Source of the DNA: Brenneria populi
Lineage (GTDB): Bacteria; Pseudomonadota; Gammaproteobacteria; Enterobacterales; Enterobacteriaceae
DNA length: 64,000 nucleotides
Assembly: GCF_036016195.1 (NCBI RefSeq)
Contig: NZ_JAYWTM010000001.1
Coordinates: 186,001-250,000, forward strand
Direction of reading: 5' to 3'
The notes below the pieces were generated by a model that was not told the DNA's origin, searched no databases, and saw only the letters and a program-made list of their open reading frames with translations. The first letter of the stretch is position 1. Each line of letters starts with the position of its first letter. This document shows, piece after piece, positions 17,030 to 24,970 of the stretch. Position numbers and translations under genes: made by a program.

Positions 17030-18070
17030 TTACTGCGCGATCAGGAACGACTGGAACTGCGGCGTCATCTCCGCCTGAAAGCCCTTTTCGGTTTTGCTGA
17101 TCAGGTAAACGGCCAGTCCTTGCCGTTGCGCCAGAGCCAGGGCTTTTTCCCGCCCCAGGACCATGAGTCCGGTGTCCCAGCCGTCGGCCTCCAGCGCGGT
17201 CGGCGCGATAACGGTCACCGAAACCAACTGATGGGTGATGGGCCTTCCGGTCGCGGGGTCGATCACATGGGAATAGCGCTGGCCGTCCCGCTCAAAGTAA
17301 TTGCGGTAGCTGCCGGAGGTGCTAATGCCGTATCCCTGTAAATTGACCGCCGCCTGCATGGCGTTTTCCCGATCGGTCGGCTTTTGAATCGCCACGCGCC
17401 ACGGCATGCCTTCCGCGTTCACTCCTCGGCTGGATATGGCCCCGCCGACGGAAACCAGATAGTTGGTGATGCCTTTTTTCGCCATCAGCTGCGCAAGCAG
17501 ATCGGCGCCGTAGCCCTCGCCAAGGGTCGACAGATCGACATAGAGGTCGGGCAGGTCTTTCTGTATCCACTCGCCCCGCTCGTCGCTAACTAACTTCAGA
17601 TGGCTGAGCCCGATTTTTTGCCGGGTCGCATCAATTTGCTGCTGGCTGGGGATTTGCGTCGGCTGTTTCTGCGGACCGAATCCCCATAGGTTGACGAGCG
17701 GCCCCACGGTGATATCCATCGCGCCGCCGGTCGCCCGGCCGATACGCTGCGCCGCCAGTATGATATCCGCGGTGCCGTTGCTAATGGGCTGCGGCTCATT
17801 GCCGCGGTATTGATTAAATTTCGACAGCGTCGAATCCTGGCGATAGGTCGAAATCTCGTTATTTGCCTGTTCCAGCAGGGTATCGATCTCCCGCTGAAGC
17901 AGCTCTTTGCCCTCCTTCTGTTCTCCGCTGATCTTTACGCTGTAAAATGTGCCCATCGTTTTTCCCTCGATGGTCATAAGCGGACGAGAGGCGGTATGGG
18001 ACGCGTCGTCGCACCCCGCAAGCTGGCTGAACAAGAAAGCGAATATTAATCCCCTGGCGAAAGTAGCCAT
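17030..18070 (-). CDS. apbE: FAD:protein FMN transferase ApbE, lipoprotein
   Basis: A 346-residue ApbE-family flavin transferase. It attaches FMN from FAD to Thr of periplasm-facing proteins such as the NQR and RNF subunits. A lipoprotein signal peptide ends in L-A-G-C with the lipidated Cys at residue 20, placing it on the periplasmic side of a membrane. Family blocks include G-K-T-M-G-T-F-Y-S-V, the D-I-T-V-G-P-L-V-N-L-W-G-F-G segment and S-H-V-I-D-P-A-T-G-R-P. It appears monocistronic. Its place next to ppsA differs from E. coli. Confidence 0.9.
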   Translation of the reverse strand: MATFARGLIFAFLFSQLAGCDDASHTASRPLMTIEGKTMGTFYSVKISGEQKEGKELLQREIDTLLEQANNEISTYRQDSTLSKFNQYRGNEPQPISNGTADIILAAQRIGRATGGAMDITVGPLVNLWGFGPQKQPTQIPSQQQIDATRQKIGLSHLKLVSDERGEWIQKDLPDLYVDLSTLGEGYGADLLAQLMAKKGITNYLVSVGGAISSRGVNAEGMPWRVAIQKPTDRENAMQAAVNLQGYGISTSGSYRNYFERDGQRYSHVIDPATGRPITHQLVSVTVIAPTALEADGWDTGLMVLGREKALALAQRQGLAVYLISKTEKGFQAEMTPQFQSFLIAQ

Positions 18071-18233
18071 GAAAAACTCCTGAGAATAAAGCCCGTTTAA
18101 TCAATAGATTTCCAGGGGCAGGGTATAAATGTTCCTGCGGTCTGAAAGAAGAAAAGATATAAAGCAAAGCGTGAGAAATACAAACAGGAGATTAACAAAA
18201 ACAGGACTGACCGCAATTTATGGCGAAAAAACT

Positions 18234-18347
18234 AAAAAAAAGCCCATCTCAGGGGATGGGCAAAGACTACACACAGCAATTCGTTACTAACTCTGACGAG
18301 GAGGAAACCTTGTTGACTAACAGAAGGTTAAAACCAGCTCCGTAACC
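18234..18347 (-). ncRNA. rprA: RprA small regulatory RNA
   Basis: The minus strand carries the conserved 3' half of RprA: ACGAATTGCTGTGTGTAG, then TCTTTGCCCATC and a terminator stem GCCCATC/GATGGGC with eight T. RprA base-pairs with the rpoS leader with help of Hfq and opens it for translation; it also acts on csgD. The 5' part differs from E. coli. The 5' end is estimated from a TATATT -10 box at 18354-18359, placing the start near 18347 and giving about 114 nt (E. coli RprA has 105-106). The gene lies next to ydiK, as in E. coli. The remainder of the 508-bp apbE-ydiK gap shows no ORF. Confidence 0.9.
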
Positions 18348-18375
18348 ATGCTAAATATACCGTCCCGAATAGTCA

Positions 18376-18391
18376 TTAAGAATCATCCTAA
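18376..18391 (-). promoter_or_regulatory. RcsB box of the rprA promoter
   Basis: The minus strand reads TTAGGATGATTCTTAA, close to the RcsAB/RcsB box. Its last six bases sit at the -35 position, 17 bp before the TATATT -10 box. This is the arrangement of the E. coli rprA promoter, which is driven by phosphorylated RcsB under envelope stress. Confidence 0.75.
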
Positions 18392-18533
18392 TAGTTAATT
18401 GTTTTTAAAGGATTTATTGAGAAAAACGCGCGAGATTTCAGCGGAACTGAACAAATAAACTTAAATAAGCGCTTTTTTCAGGAATAACCCCTTAAAAATG
18501 GAACAAAATATTAGGGTTATTTATTATTTCGTC

Positions 18534-18557
18534 GCCGCGGGATTTTTCTCCCGCGGC
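18534..18557 (-). terminator. Probable terminator of ydiK
   Basis: A perfect 9-bp stem, GCCGCGGGA with TCCCGCGGC and a 6-base loop, lies 21 bp after the ydiK stop. No good T-run follows on the minus strand. Confidence 0.5.
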
Positions 18558-18578
18558 AGCCATGCCGCTTGATATCGA

Positions 18579-19688
18579 TCACTCTTTGCCCGCGTGCGGA
18601 TTCAAAGGTTCTTCCGCGATGGCCTGCGGTTCGGGAACTTCCCCCATCCAGGCGAAAAGCAGGCGATAGGATACCGCAAGCACCACCGGCCCGATAAAGA
18701 GGCCAATCATGCCGAAGGCCAGCAATCCGCCGATAACGCCGCACAGGATTAACAGCAGCGGCAGATCGGCGCCCAGGCGGATCAGAACCGGACGGATGAA
18801 GTTATCAATCGTTCCGACGACGCAGCTTAGCACCAACAGCACCGTGCCCCAGGTGGTATCCCCGCTCCAGTACAGCCAGATAATGGCGGGGACCAATACG
18901 GGCAGCGGTCCCAGCTGCACCAGACAGCATAAAAACATCAGCACGGTCAGTAAGGTGGTGTACGGAATGCCGGAAATAAACAGGCCGATGCCGCCCAGCA
19001 GAGATTGGACGATGGCGGTCACCACCACGCCCAGCGCTACGGCCCGAATGGATTGCGCGGCCAGAATAACGGCGGTATCGCCCTGTTCATGGGCGAGGCG
19101 GATAGCGAAGTGACGCACCGCTTTGGCGACGGATTCGCCTTTATAATAGAGCAGCGCGCTGAATACCAACATCAGAGCGCAGTGCATCAGGAAGCGGCCG
19201 ACGTGCGCCGCCTGGGCCACCAGCCAGGTCGCGGTTTTCCCCACATAGGGTTGGGCCTTGGCGAACAGACCGCTGCCGCCGCTTTGCAGCAGGGTTTGCC
19301 AGCTATTGAATAATTTATCTCCGACCAGCGGAATTGAGGTGAGCCACTCCAGTTTGGGCGGGCCGAAACTCTCCTGGCTGGTTGCCCAGTTGACCAACGC
19401 CGAACTGTTGTCGATGGCGCTGCTGACCAGTACGGCGATCGGCATCACGAATAGCAGGATCAGCAGTAACGTCATGGCGAACACGGCCAGAGAGCGGCGC
19501 CCCCACAGCAGATGCTGAAGCTTGATTAACAAAGGCCAGGTGGCGATCACCACCATGCTGGCCCAGGCGAACCCCAGAATAAACGGCTGAACTACCCAAA
19601 AACAGGCGATGATCATAATGGTAATAAACAGCAGGCTGAATAGTATTCTGGCCAGGTCAAAATGCCGTCGTTGGATTTTTTCTATCAA
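18579..19688 (-). CDS. ydiK: AI-2E family membrane protein YdiK
   Basis: A 369-residue multi-span membrane protein (E. coli YdiK 370) of the PerM/AI-2E transporter family. Several hydrophobic helices are visible: a pair near residues 15-60, one near 70-90, and a cluster in the C-terminal half ending in G-L-L-A-F-G-M-I-G-L-F-I-G-P-V, the family C-terminal motif. Substrate and physiological role are not established for YdiK. The tail is acidic and rich in Glu and Pro. Position beside rprA and ydiJ follows E. coli. Confidence 0.88.
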   Translation of the reverse strand: MIEKIQRRHFDLARILFSLLFITIMIIACFWVVQPFILGFAWASMVVIATWPLLIKLQHLLWGRRSLAVFAMTLLLILLFVMPIAVLVSSAIDNSSALVNWATSQESFGPPKLEWLTSIPLVGDKLFNSWQTLLQSGGSGLFAKAQPYVGKTATWLVAQAAHVGRFLMHCALMLVFSALLYYKGESVAKAVRHFAIRLAHEQGDTAVILAAQSIRAVALGVVVTAIVQSLLGGIGLFISGIPYTTLLTVLMFLCCLVQLGPLPVLVPAIIWLYWSGDTTWGTVLLVLSCVVGTIDNFIRPVLIRLGADLPLLLILCGVIGGLLAFGMIGLFIGPVVLAVSYRLLFAWMGEVPEPQAIAEEPLNPHAGKE

Positions 19689-19930
19689 TGAAAAGTACCT
19701 CTATCAGTAGACACCATGTCGGAAAGCCGCGCCGTTTTGGCAAGGGCGATGATTTATCATGAGATATTTCTGTGGTTTTTGACAGTCTGTTAAACATTTT
19801 GTTGGCGTAAACCGCGTAACGCTAATACTCAATGTGTTTTTTGCCGATTCGGCGGCGCGACAGAGTAAAATATGATAAAACGTGCTAAGTCTGATGGTTG
19901 GATAAATGAAACATTGATGAATTATTCACC

Positions 19931-20003
19931 GTATATCCCCTAAATAATTCGAGTTGCAGGAAAGCCAACGCACCTGCAGCTTGAAGTATGACGGGTGTAT
20001 CCT
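19931..20003 (+). repeat. Dispersed enterobacterial repeat, short copy
   Basis: The left end CTAAATAATTCGAGTTGCAG and the right end GCTTGAAGTATGACGGGT enclose a very short middle. The same ends recur at 20039-20131, 34694-34832 and 39229-39305, with a fragment at 30613-30646. It looks like a non-coding, mobile-element-like intergenic repeat. The 496-bp ydiK-ydiJ gap otherwise holds no ORF. Confidence 0.7.
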
Positions 20004-20038
20004 AAGGATAGGGGATCGATTGCTTCACCCGCAGACAG

Positions 20039-20131
20039 CTATATCCGCAATATGCGAGTCGCAGGATGAAAACGCCGCAAGCGTTTTTCGACAAAGCTAA
20101 CGCGCATGCAACTTGCAGTATGGCGGGTATG
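20039..20131 (+). repeat. Dispersed enterobacterial repeat, second tandem copy
   Basis: A diverged copy that begins TATATCCGCAATATGCGAGTC and ends AACTTGCAGTATGGCGGGTA, with the internal segment AAAACGCCGCAAGCGTTTTT capable of a hairpin. It ends about 55 bp before ydiJ and may shape its leader. Confidence 0.68.
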
Positions 20132-20184
20132 ACATCCTATTCATCTTGGCAAACACATCTTGTATAAACAGGGTCAAAAAAATA

Positions 20185-23100
20185 ATGATCCCACAGATCT
20201 CTCAGTCACCCGGCCTCGTTCAGCCGGTGCTTAATTTTTTGGAAGCATTGAAACAACATGGTTTTACTGGCGATACGGCGACAAACTACGCCGACCGCCT
20301 AACGATGGCGACCGATAACAGTATCTATCAACTCTTGCCGGACGCCGTTGTTTTCCCCCGCTCCACCGCGGATGTGGCGATTTTGACGCGCCTGGCCGCG
20401 GAAGAGTGCTTTCATAGCCTGACGTTCACGCCCCGCGGCGGCGGCACCGGTACTAACGGCCAGGCTCTGAACCGGGGCATTGTGGTCGATATGTCCCGCT
20501 ATATGAACCGCATTCTGGAAATCAATCTGGAGCAAGGCTGGGTCAGGGTCGAGGCCGGGGTGATCAAAGATCAACTGAACCAGTACCTTAAGCCTTTCGG
20601 CTACTTTTTTGCGCCCGAACTATCCACCAGCAACCGCGCCACGCTGGGGGGAATGGTCAACACCGACGCCTCCGGGCAGGGGTCGCTGGTGTATGGAAAA
20701 ACCTCCGATCACGTGCTGGGCCTGCGCGCGCTGCTGATCGGCGGCGAGATGCTCGATACTCAGGCGATGCCCGTGGCGTTGGCGGAGCAGGCGGCGCAGG
20801 AGGACTCCAGGGTCGGGCGCATTTACCAGACGGTGTTGAATCGCTGTCGCGAGCAGCGACAGCTGATTCTGGCGCATTTCCCCAAGCTTAACCGTTTTTT
20901 GACCGGGTATGACTTGCGCCATGTATTCAGCGACGACCTGCAAACCTTCGATCTGACGCGCATTTTGACCGGCGCGGAAGGGACGCTGGCGTTTATTACC
21001 GAAGCCAAGCTGGATATCACGCCGCTGCCGAAAGTGCGGCGTTTGGTCAACGTTAAGTATGACTCGTTCAACTCCGCTTTGCGCAACGCGCCGTTTATGG
21101 TGGAAGCGCAGGCGCTGTCGGTGGAAACCGTCGACTCCAGGGTATTGAACCTGGCGCGTGAGGATATCGTCTGGCACTCCGTCAGCGAACTTATCACCGA
21201 CGTGCCCGATCGGGACATGCTGGGGCTGAATATCGTTGAGTTCGCCGGCAACGATGAGGCGCTGATCGACGAACAGGTGAACACCTTGCGCCAACGGCTG
21301 GATGTGCTGATGGCCGAGGGACAAACGGGCGTTATCGGTTATCAGACCTGCAACGATCTGGAAGGGATTGAGCGCATTTACGCGATGCGCAAAAAGGCGG
21401 TCGGCCTGCTGGGCAACAGCAAAGGCCAGGCCAAGCCGATTCCGTTCGCCGAGGATACCTGCGTACCGCCGCAGCACCTGGCGGATTACATCGCCGAATT
21501 TCGCGCGTTGCTCGATAGCCACAATCTTACGTACGGCATGTTCGGCCATGTGGATGCGGGCGTCCTGCACGTGCGTCCGGCGCTGGATATGTGCGATCCC
21601 CAGCAGGAAATATTGATGAAGCGGCTCTCCGACAGCATCGTCGCGTTAACGGCAAAATACGGCGGCCTGCTTTGGGGGGAACACGGCAAAGGGTTCCGCG
21701 CCGAATACAGCCCCGAATTTTTCGGCCCCGAGCTGTATGCCGAACTGCGGCGCATCAAGGCCGCGTTCGATCCGGATAATCGTCTGAATCCGGGTAAGAT
21801 CTGCGCGCCGCTGGGCGTGGACGCCCCGATGATGAAGGTGGATGCCGTGAAGCGCGGCACCTACGATCGCACCATTCCCCTGACGGTTCGCAGCTCTTTT
21901 CGCGGCGCGTTGGATTGCAACGGCAACGGTTTATGCTTCAATTTCGACGCGCGCAGCCCGATGTGTCCGTCGATGAAAATTACCGGCGACCGCATTCACT
22001 CGCCGAAAGGCCGGGCGGCGCTGGTGCGCGAATGGCTGCGTTTGCTGGCGGAGCAGGGCGTCGACCCGCTGGAGCTGGAGAAAAAATTACCGGAACAGAA
22101 GCTCAGCCTGCGGGCGTTCATCCAGAAAGTCAGCAACACCTGGCACGCCAGCCGGGGCGAATATGATTTTTCCCACGAGGTCAAAGCGTCCATGTCGGGC
22201 TGTCTGGCCTGTAAAGCCTGTTCGACGCAATGTCCGATCAAGATCGACGTGCCCAGTTTCCGTTCGCGTTTCTTGCAGCTGTATCACACCCGCTATCTCC
22301 GTCCGGTGAAGGATTATCTGGTGGCGGGAGTGGAAAGCTATGCGCCGCTGATGGCGCGTAGCCCCAAGACGTTTAACTTCTTTTTGCGAATGCCGTGGGT
22401 GAACGAACTCAGCCGCCGGCAGATCGGCATGGTCGATCTGCCGCTGCTCTCTTCTCCGTCGCTGCGTCAGCAGTTCGCCGGGCACAGCGCCGCTAAAACC
22501 ACGCTGGAGCAGTTGGAGAAACTGTCTGAACAGCAGCGCCGCCAGTATGTTTTGATCGTCCAGGATCCCTTTACCAGCTATTACGATGCCCAGGTGGTGG
22601 CCGATTTTGTGCATCTGATCGAAAAATTGCAGCTAAAACCGGTGCTGTTGCCCTTTTCTCCCAACGGCAAGGCGCAGCATATCAAGGGGTTCCTGAACCG
22701 TTTCGCGAAGACGGCGGCGAAAACCGCGGATTTCCTTAATCGCGTAGCGACGCTGGGCATACCGATGGTGGGGGTCGATCCGGCGCTGGTCTTGTGTTAC
22801 CGCGATGAGTATCGTGAAATACTCGGGGATAGACGGGGCGACTTTAAGGTACAGTTGGTGCATGAATGGCTGACGACGCTGCTGGCGCAGGAAGCGCCGC
22901 AGGCCGCTACCGGCGAATCCTGGTATCTGCTGGGGCATTGTACGGAAAGCACCGCACTGCCGGCCAGCAGCCGGCAGTGGGCCGAGATTTTTTCCCGTTT
23001 CGGCGCCAGGCTGGAAAACGTCAGCGTCGGCTGCTGCGGCATGGCGGGCACCTACGGTCATGAAAGCAATAACCTGGCTAATTCACAGGGGATCTATGCG

Positions 23101-23238
23101 CTCTCTTGGCAACAGGCGTTGCAGAAGCTGCCGCAAACCCGCTGTCTGACAACCGGCTACTCCTGCCGCAGCCAGGTGAAAAGGATGGAAGGCAGCGGGC
23201 TGCGCCATCCGCTACAGGCTTTGCTGGAGATTATCTGA
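20185..23238 (+). CDS. ydiJ: FAD/4Fe-4S dehydrogenase YdiJ (D-2-hydroxyacid oxidase family)
   Basis: A 1017-residue fusion (E. coli YdiJ 1018). The N-terminal half is an FAD-binding PCMH/FAD-oxidase module with R-G-G-G-T-G-T-N-G-Q near residue 90 and G-H-V-D-A-G-V-L-H-V-R-P near 453. The middle carries Fe-S cysteines, including C-N-G-N-G-L-C near 579 and C-L-A-C-K-A-C-S-T-Q-C-P near 673. The C-terminal CCG-type domain has V-G-C-C-G-M-A-G-T. Relatives oxidise D-2-hydroxyglutarate or D-lactate and pass electrons to a quinone or carrier; the substrate here is uncertain. I chose the ATG at 20185 for agreement with E. coli; 24 upstream codons are open. The stop overlaps the menI start. Confidence 0.9.
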   Translation: MIPQISQSPGLVQPVLNFLEALKQHGFTGDTATNYADRLTMATDNSIYQLLPDAVVFPRSTADVAILTRLAAEECFHSLTFTPRGGGTGTNGQALNRGIVVDMSRYMNRILEINLEQGWVRVEAGVIKDQLNQYLKPFGYFFAPELSTSNRATLGGMVNTDASGQGSLVYGKTSDHVLGLRALLIGGEMLDTQAMPVALAEQAAQEDSRVGRIYQTVLNRCREQRQLILAHFPKLNRFLTGYDLRHVFSDDLQTFDLTRILTGAEGTLAFITEAKLDITPLPKVRRLVNVKYDSFNSALRNAPFMVEAQALSVETVDSRVLNLAREDIVWHSVSELITDVPDRDMLGLNIVEFAGNDEALIDEQVNTLRQRLDVLMAEGQTGVIGYQTCNDLEGIERIYAMRKKAVGLLGNSKGQAKPIPFAEDTCVPPQHLADYIAEFRALLDSHNLTYGMFGHVDAGVLHVRPALDMCDPQQEILMKRLSDSIVALTAKYGGLLWGEHGKGFRAEYSPEFFGPELYAELRRIKAAFDPDNRLNPGKICAPLGVDAPMMKVDAVKRGTYDRTIPLTVRSSFRGALDCNGNGLCFNFDARSPMCPSMKITGDRIHSPKGRAALVREWLRLLAEQGVDPLELEKKLPEQKLSLRAFIQKVSNTWHASRGEYDFSHEVKASMSGCLACKACSTQCPIKIDVPSFRSRFLQLYHTRYLRPVKDYLVAGVESYAPLMARSPKTFNFFLRMPWVNELSRRQIGMVDLPLLSSPSLRQQFAGHSAAKTTLEQLEKLSEQQRRQYVLIVQDPFTSYYDAQVVADFVHLIEKLQLKPVLLPFSPNGKAQHIKGFLNRFAKTAAKTADFLNRVATLGIPMVGVDPALVLCYRDEYREILGDRRGDFKVQLVHEWLTTLLAQEAPQAATGESWYLLGHCTESTALPASSRQWAEIFSRFGARLENVSVGCCGMAGTYGHESNNLANSQGIYALSWQQALQKLPQTRCLTTGYSCRSQVKRMEGSGLRHPLQALLEII

Positions 23239-23654
23239 TGCAGTGGAAACGGCGGCTTATGCTTGAACAACTCAATCAGCAGGCCCAGGGGTGCATGATC
23301 GCGCATCTGGGCATTCGCTTTACCAAACTGACGGACGACAGCCTGGAAGCGGTAATGCCGGTGGATGCCCGCACGCGTCAGCCTTTCGGCTTTCTGCACG
23401 GCGGCGCTTCCGTGGTTCTCGCCGAGTCGCTGGGGTCGGTGGCGGGGTATTTGTGCACCGAAGGGGAGCAGCAGGTGGTCGGCATAGAGGTCAACGCCAA
23501 TCACCTGCGCGCCGTTGTTGAGGGGGAGGTCCGCGGCGTGTGCCGCGCGCTGCATATCGGGCGGCGCCACCAGGTTTGGCAGATCGATATTTACGCCGCC
23601 GACGGCCGGCAGTGCTGCTCATCCAGACTGACCACCTCGGTCATTAGCGCCTGA
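23238..23654 (+). CDS. menI: 1,4-dihydroxy-2-naphthoyl-CoA hydrolase MenI (YdiI)
   Basis: A 138-residue hotdog-fold thioesterase (E. coli MenI 136) that releases 1,4-dihydroxy-2-naphthoate from its CoA ester in menaquinone synthesis. The segment F-L-H-G-G-A-S-V-V-L-A-E-S near residue 53 holds the catalytic Glu and the helix that binds CoA. The ATG at 23238 shares its A with the ydiJ stop, so translation is probably coupled. Longer in-frame starts lie inside ydiJ and are not favoured. Confidence 0.92.
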   Translation: MQWKRRLMLEQLNQQAQGCMIAHLGIRFTKLTDDSLEAVMPVDARTRQPFGFLHGGASVVLAESLGSVAGYLCTEGEQQVVGIEVNANHLRAVVEGEVRGVCRALHIGRRHQVWQIDIYAADGRQCCSSRLTTSVISA

Positions 23655-23660
23655 TCCACC

Positions 23661-23686
23661 GCGGAGAAACCGGCCGGTTTCTCCGC
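23661..23686. terminator. Perfect 26-bp palindrome between convergent genes
   Basis: GCGGAGAAACCGG is followed directly by its reverse complement. It lies 7 bp after the menI stop and 75 bp before the stop of the convergent gene at 23762. A bidirectional terminator is likely, though the T-run is missing. Confidence 0.6.
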
Positions 23687-23761
23687 TATCGCCTGCTATA
23701 CTTTATGACGCGGGTTCAGATACGCGCCGGCATTGGCCGTCTCTCTCGCCGGGATTGCATA

Positions 23762-24163
23762 TCAAGGCAGAAAAGGGACGCGCTTGACGAAATCCGTTTG
23801 AAAGGCGGTGGCTTTGTCCCATGCGCCCTGCAGGCTTAGCTGGTGACAGATGTTCTTTAACGTATTCCGCGCGAAGTAGTAGCTCTGCACCCGAAACAGA
23901 TGGCAGCGCTTTTCATTATTTATTTCTTTAATCAGCCGGTTATGCAGCTTTATCAGCGCGTGCAAATAACTGGCGTCGTCGCCGTTTCTCCGACATAAAT
24001 CGACCATTTCCATACAGGCGTTATGGTAGCGTCTTAGATGTTCGATATGACTTTCCGGGCGGTTCAGCCGGGCCTCGGCCATATAAAAATCTACGGTGGC
24101 GTCCCTGATTTGGAATTTATATTCGTCAATCTGATGCTGCAGCCAGGCATTCACGGAGCGCAT
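23762..24163 (-). CDS. Fur-controlled protein of unknown function, all-helical
   Basis: I do not recognise this 133-residue protein. It has no signal peptide and no membrane segment. It is rich in His, Arg and Tyr and looks mostly alpha-helical, with segments such as W-L-Q-H-Q-I-D-E-Y-K-F-Q-I-R and L-I-K-L-H-N-R-L-I-K-E-I. Cys residues at about 50, 57, 86 and 106 are not arranged as a known metal motif. The ATG has AGGA nine bases upstream. A strong promoter overlaps a 16/19 Fur box just before the gene, so it is probably expressed under iron starvation; it lies beside suf, which is also iron-controlled. A role in iron homeostasis is inferred only from this. Confidence 0.75.
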   Translation of the reverse strand: MRSVNAWLQHQIDEYKFQIRDATVDFYMAEARLNRPESHIEHLRRYHNACMEMVDLCRRNGDDASYLHALIKLHNRLIKEINNEKRCHLFRVQSYYFARNTLKNICHQLSLQGAWDKATAFQTDFVKRVPFLP

Positions 24164-24179
24164 GGTATCGATCCTGGGT

Positions 24180-24198
24180 ATTAATGAGAATCATTATC
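24180..24198 (-). promoter_or_regulatory. Fur box and promoter of the unknown protein gene
   Basis: ATTAATGAGAATCATTATC matches 16 of 19 positions of the Fur consensus. On the minus strand TTGATC, a 17-bp spacer and TATGAT form a good sigma-70 promoter whose -10 box abuts and overlaps the Fur box, a layout for tight repression by Fur-Fe2+. Confidence 0.88.
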
Positions 24199-24325
24199 AT
24201 ATTTATAAAGGTAGCCGGGATCAATGGGGAAAAGCGGGGATTCGTCATAAAAAGCTTCCGCGAGTGACATTAAATCTTCATTTACTTTCCCTGTTTTTTA
24301 AATAGGTGTTCCCTATGCATGTTAA

Positions 24326-24344
24326 AATAATGATAATAGGTTGA
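24326..24344 (+). promoter_or_regulatory. Candidate Fur site in the suf promoter region
   Basis: AATAATGATAATAGGTTGA keeps the left half of the Fur consensus almost intact and loses the right half (12 of 19 overall). It lies 242 bp before sufA. The E. coli suf operon is controlled by Fur, IscR, OxyR and IHF; I cannot place the IscR or OxyR site here. The 422-bp gap contains no ORF. Confidence 0.45.
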
Positions 24345-24585
24345 TAACTTTTATGCGGAGAGTGAGCGGGCGTGAATGCATTTTATGATTATTTATCAGC
24401 TGGTTATGTTTTTGTTTTCTCTCTTTTCGCCGCCGGATTCAACGCCGGTTCGGGAGGGCGGCCGTCGCCGACGGTGAAATGTTACGAATAGCCCTGCGAA
24501 GCAAGTGGTTGAAGCCAGACACATTATCACTAACATTAGGAGAAACCAGTCTGAAACTGGTACCACACGTAATGAGGTATGCCGT

Positions 24586-24957
24586 ATGCAGTCGGAAAAT
24601 GTAGGGACTTTTTCACTAGAAGAAAATGTCTGGCAAGGCTTAACGCTAACGGATCGCGCAGCAGAACAAATAAAAAATTTAATGCAGCAGGATGCCGCGG
24701 TAAAAGGTTTACAGCTCAGCGTCAAGCAGTCCGGCTGCGCCGGATTTGCCTATGTGCTGGATTTGGTGCGCGAGAGCGCGGCGGATGACCTGCTATTCGA
24801 ACGCGATGGCGCAAAACTTTATGTTCCGTTAAAGGCAATGCCTTTTATCGATGGCACCGAGCTCGATTTTGTCCGCGAAGGGCTGAATCAGGTGTTCAAG
24901 TTTAATAATCCCAAAGCTCAGCATGCCTGCGGATGCGGCGAGAGTTTTGGCATTTAA
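24586..24957 (+). CDS. sufA: Fe-S cluster carrier/scaffold protein SufA
   Basis: A 123-residue A-type carrier (E. coli SufA 122) that accepts clusters from SufBC2D and passes them to apoproteins. The three conserved cysteines are present: S-G-C-A-G-F near residue 50 and C-G-C-G-E-S-F at the end. I start at the ATG at 24586 (GAGG nine bases upstream); the longer frame lacks similarity. First gene of sufABCDSE. Confidence 0.94.
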   Translation: MQSENVGTFSLEENVWQGLTLTDRAAEQIKNLMQQDAAVKGLQLSVKQSGCAGFAYVLDLVRESAADDLLFERDGAKLYVPLKAMPFIDGTELDFVREGLNQVFKFNNPKAQHACGCGESFGI

Positions 24958-24970
24958 GTGATGAAAAATT

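Noticed and set aside
20620..21570. 316-codon open frame on the minus strand inside ydiJ
   Set aside because: Antisense shadow of a conserved FAD domain.
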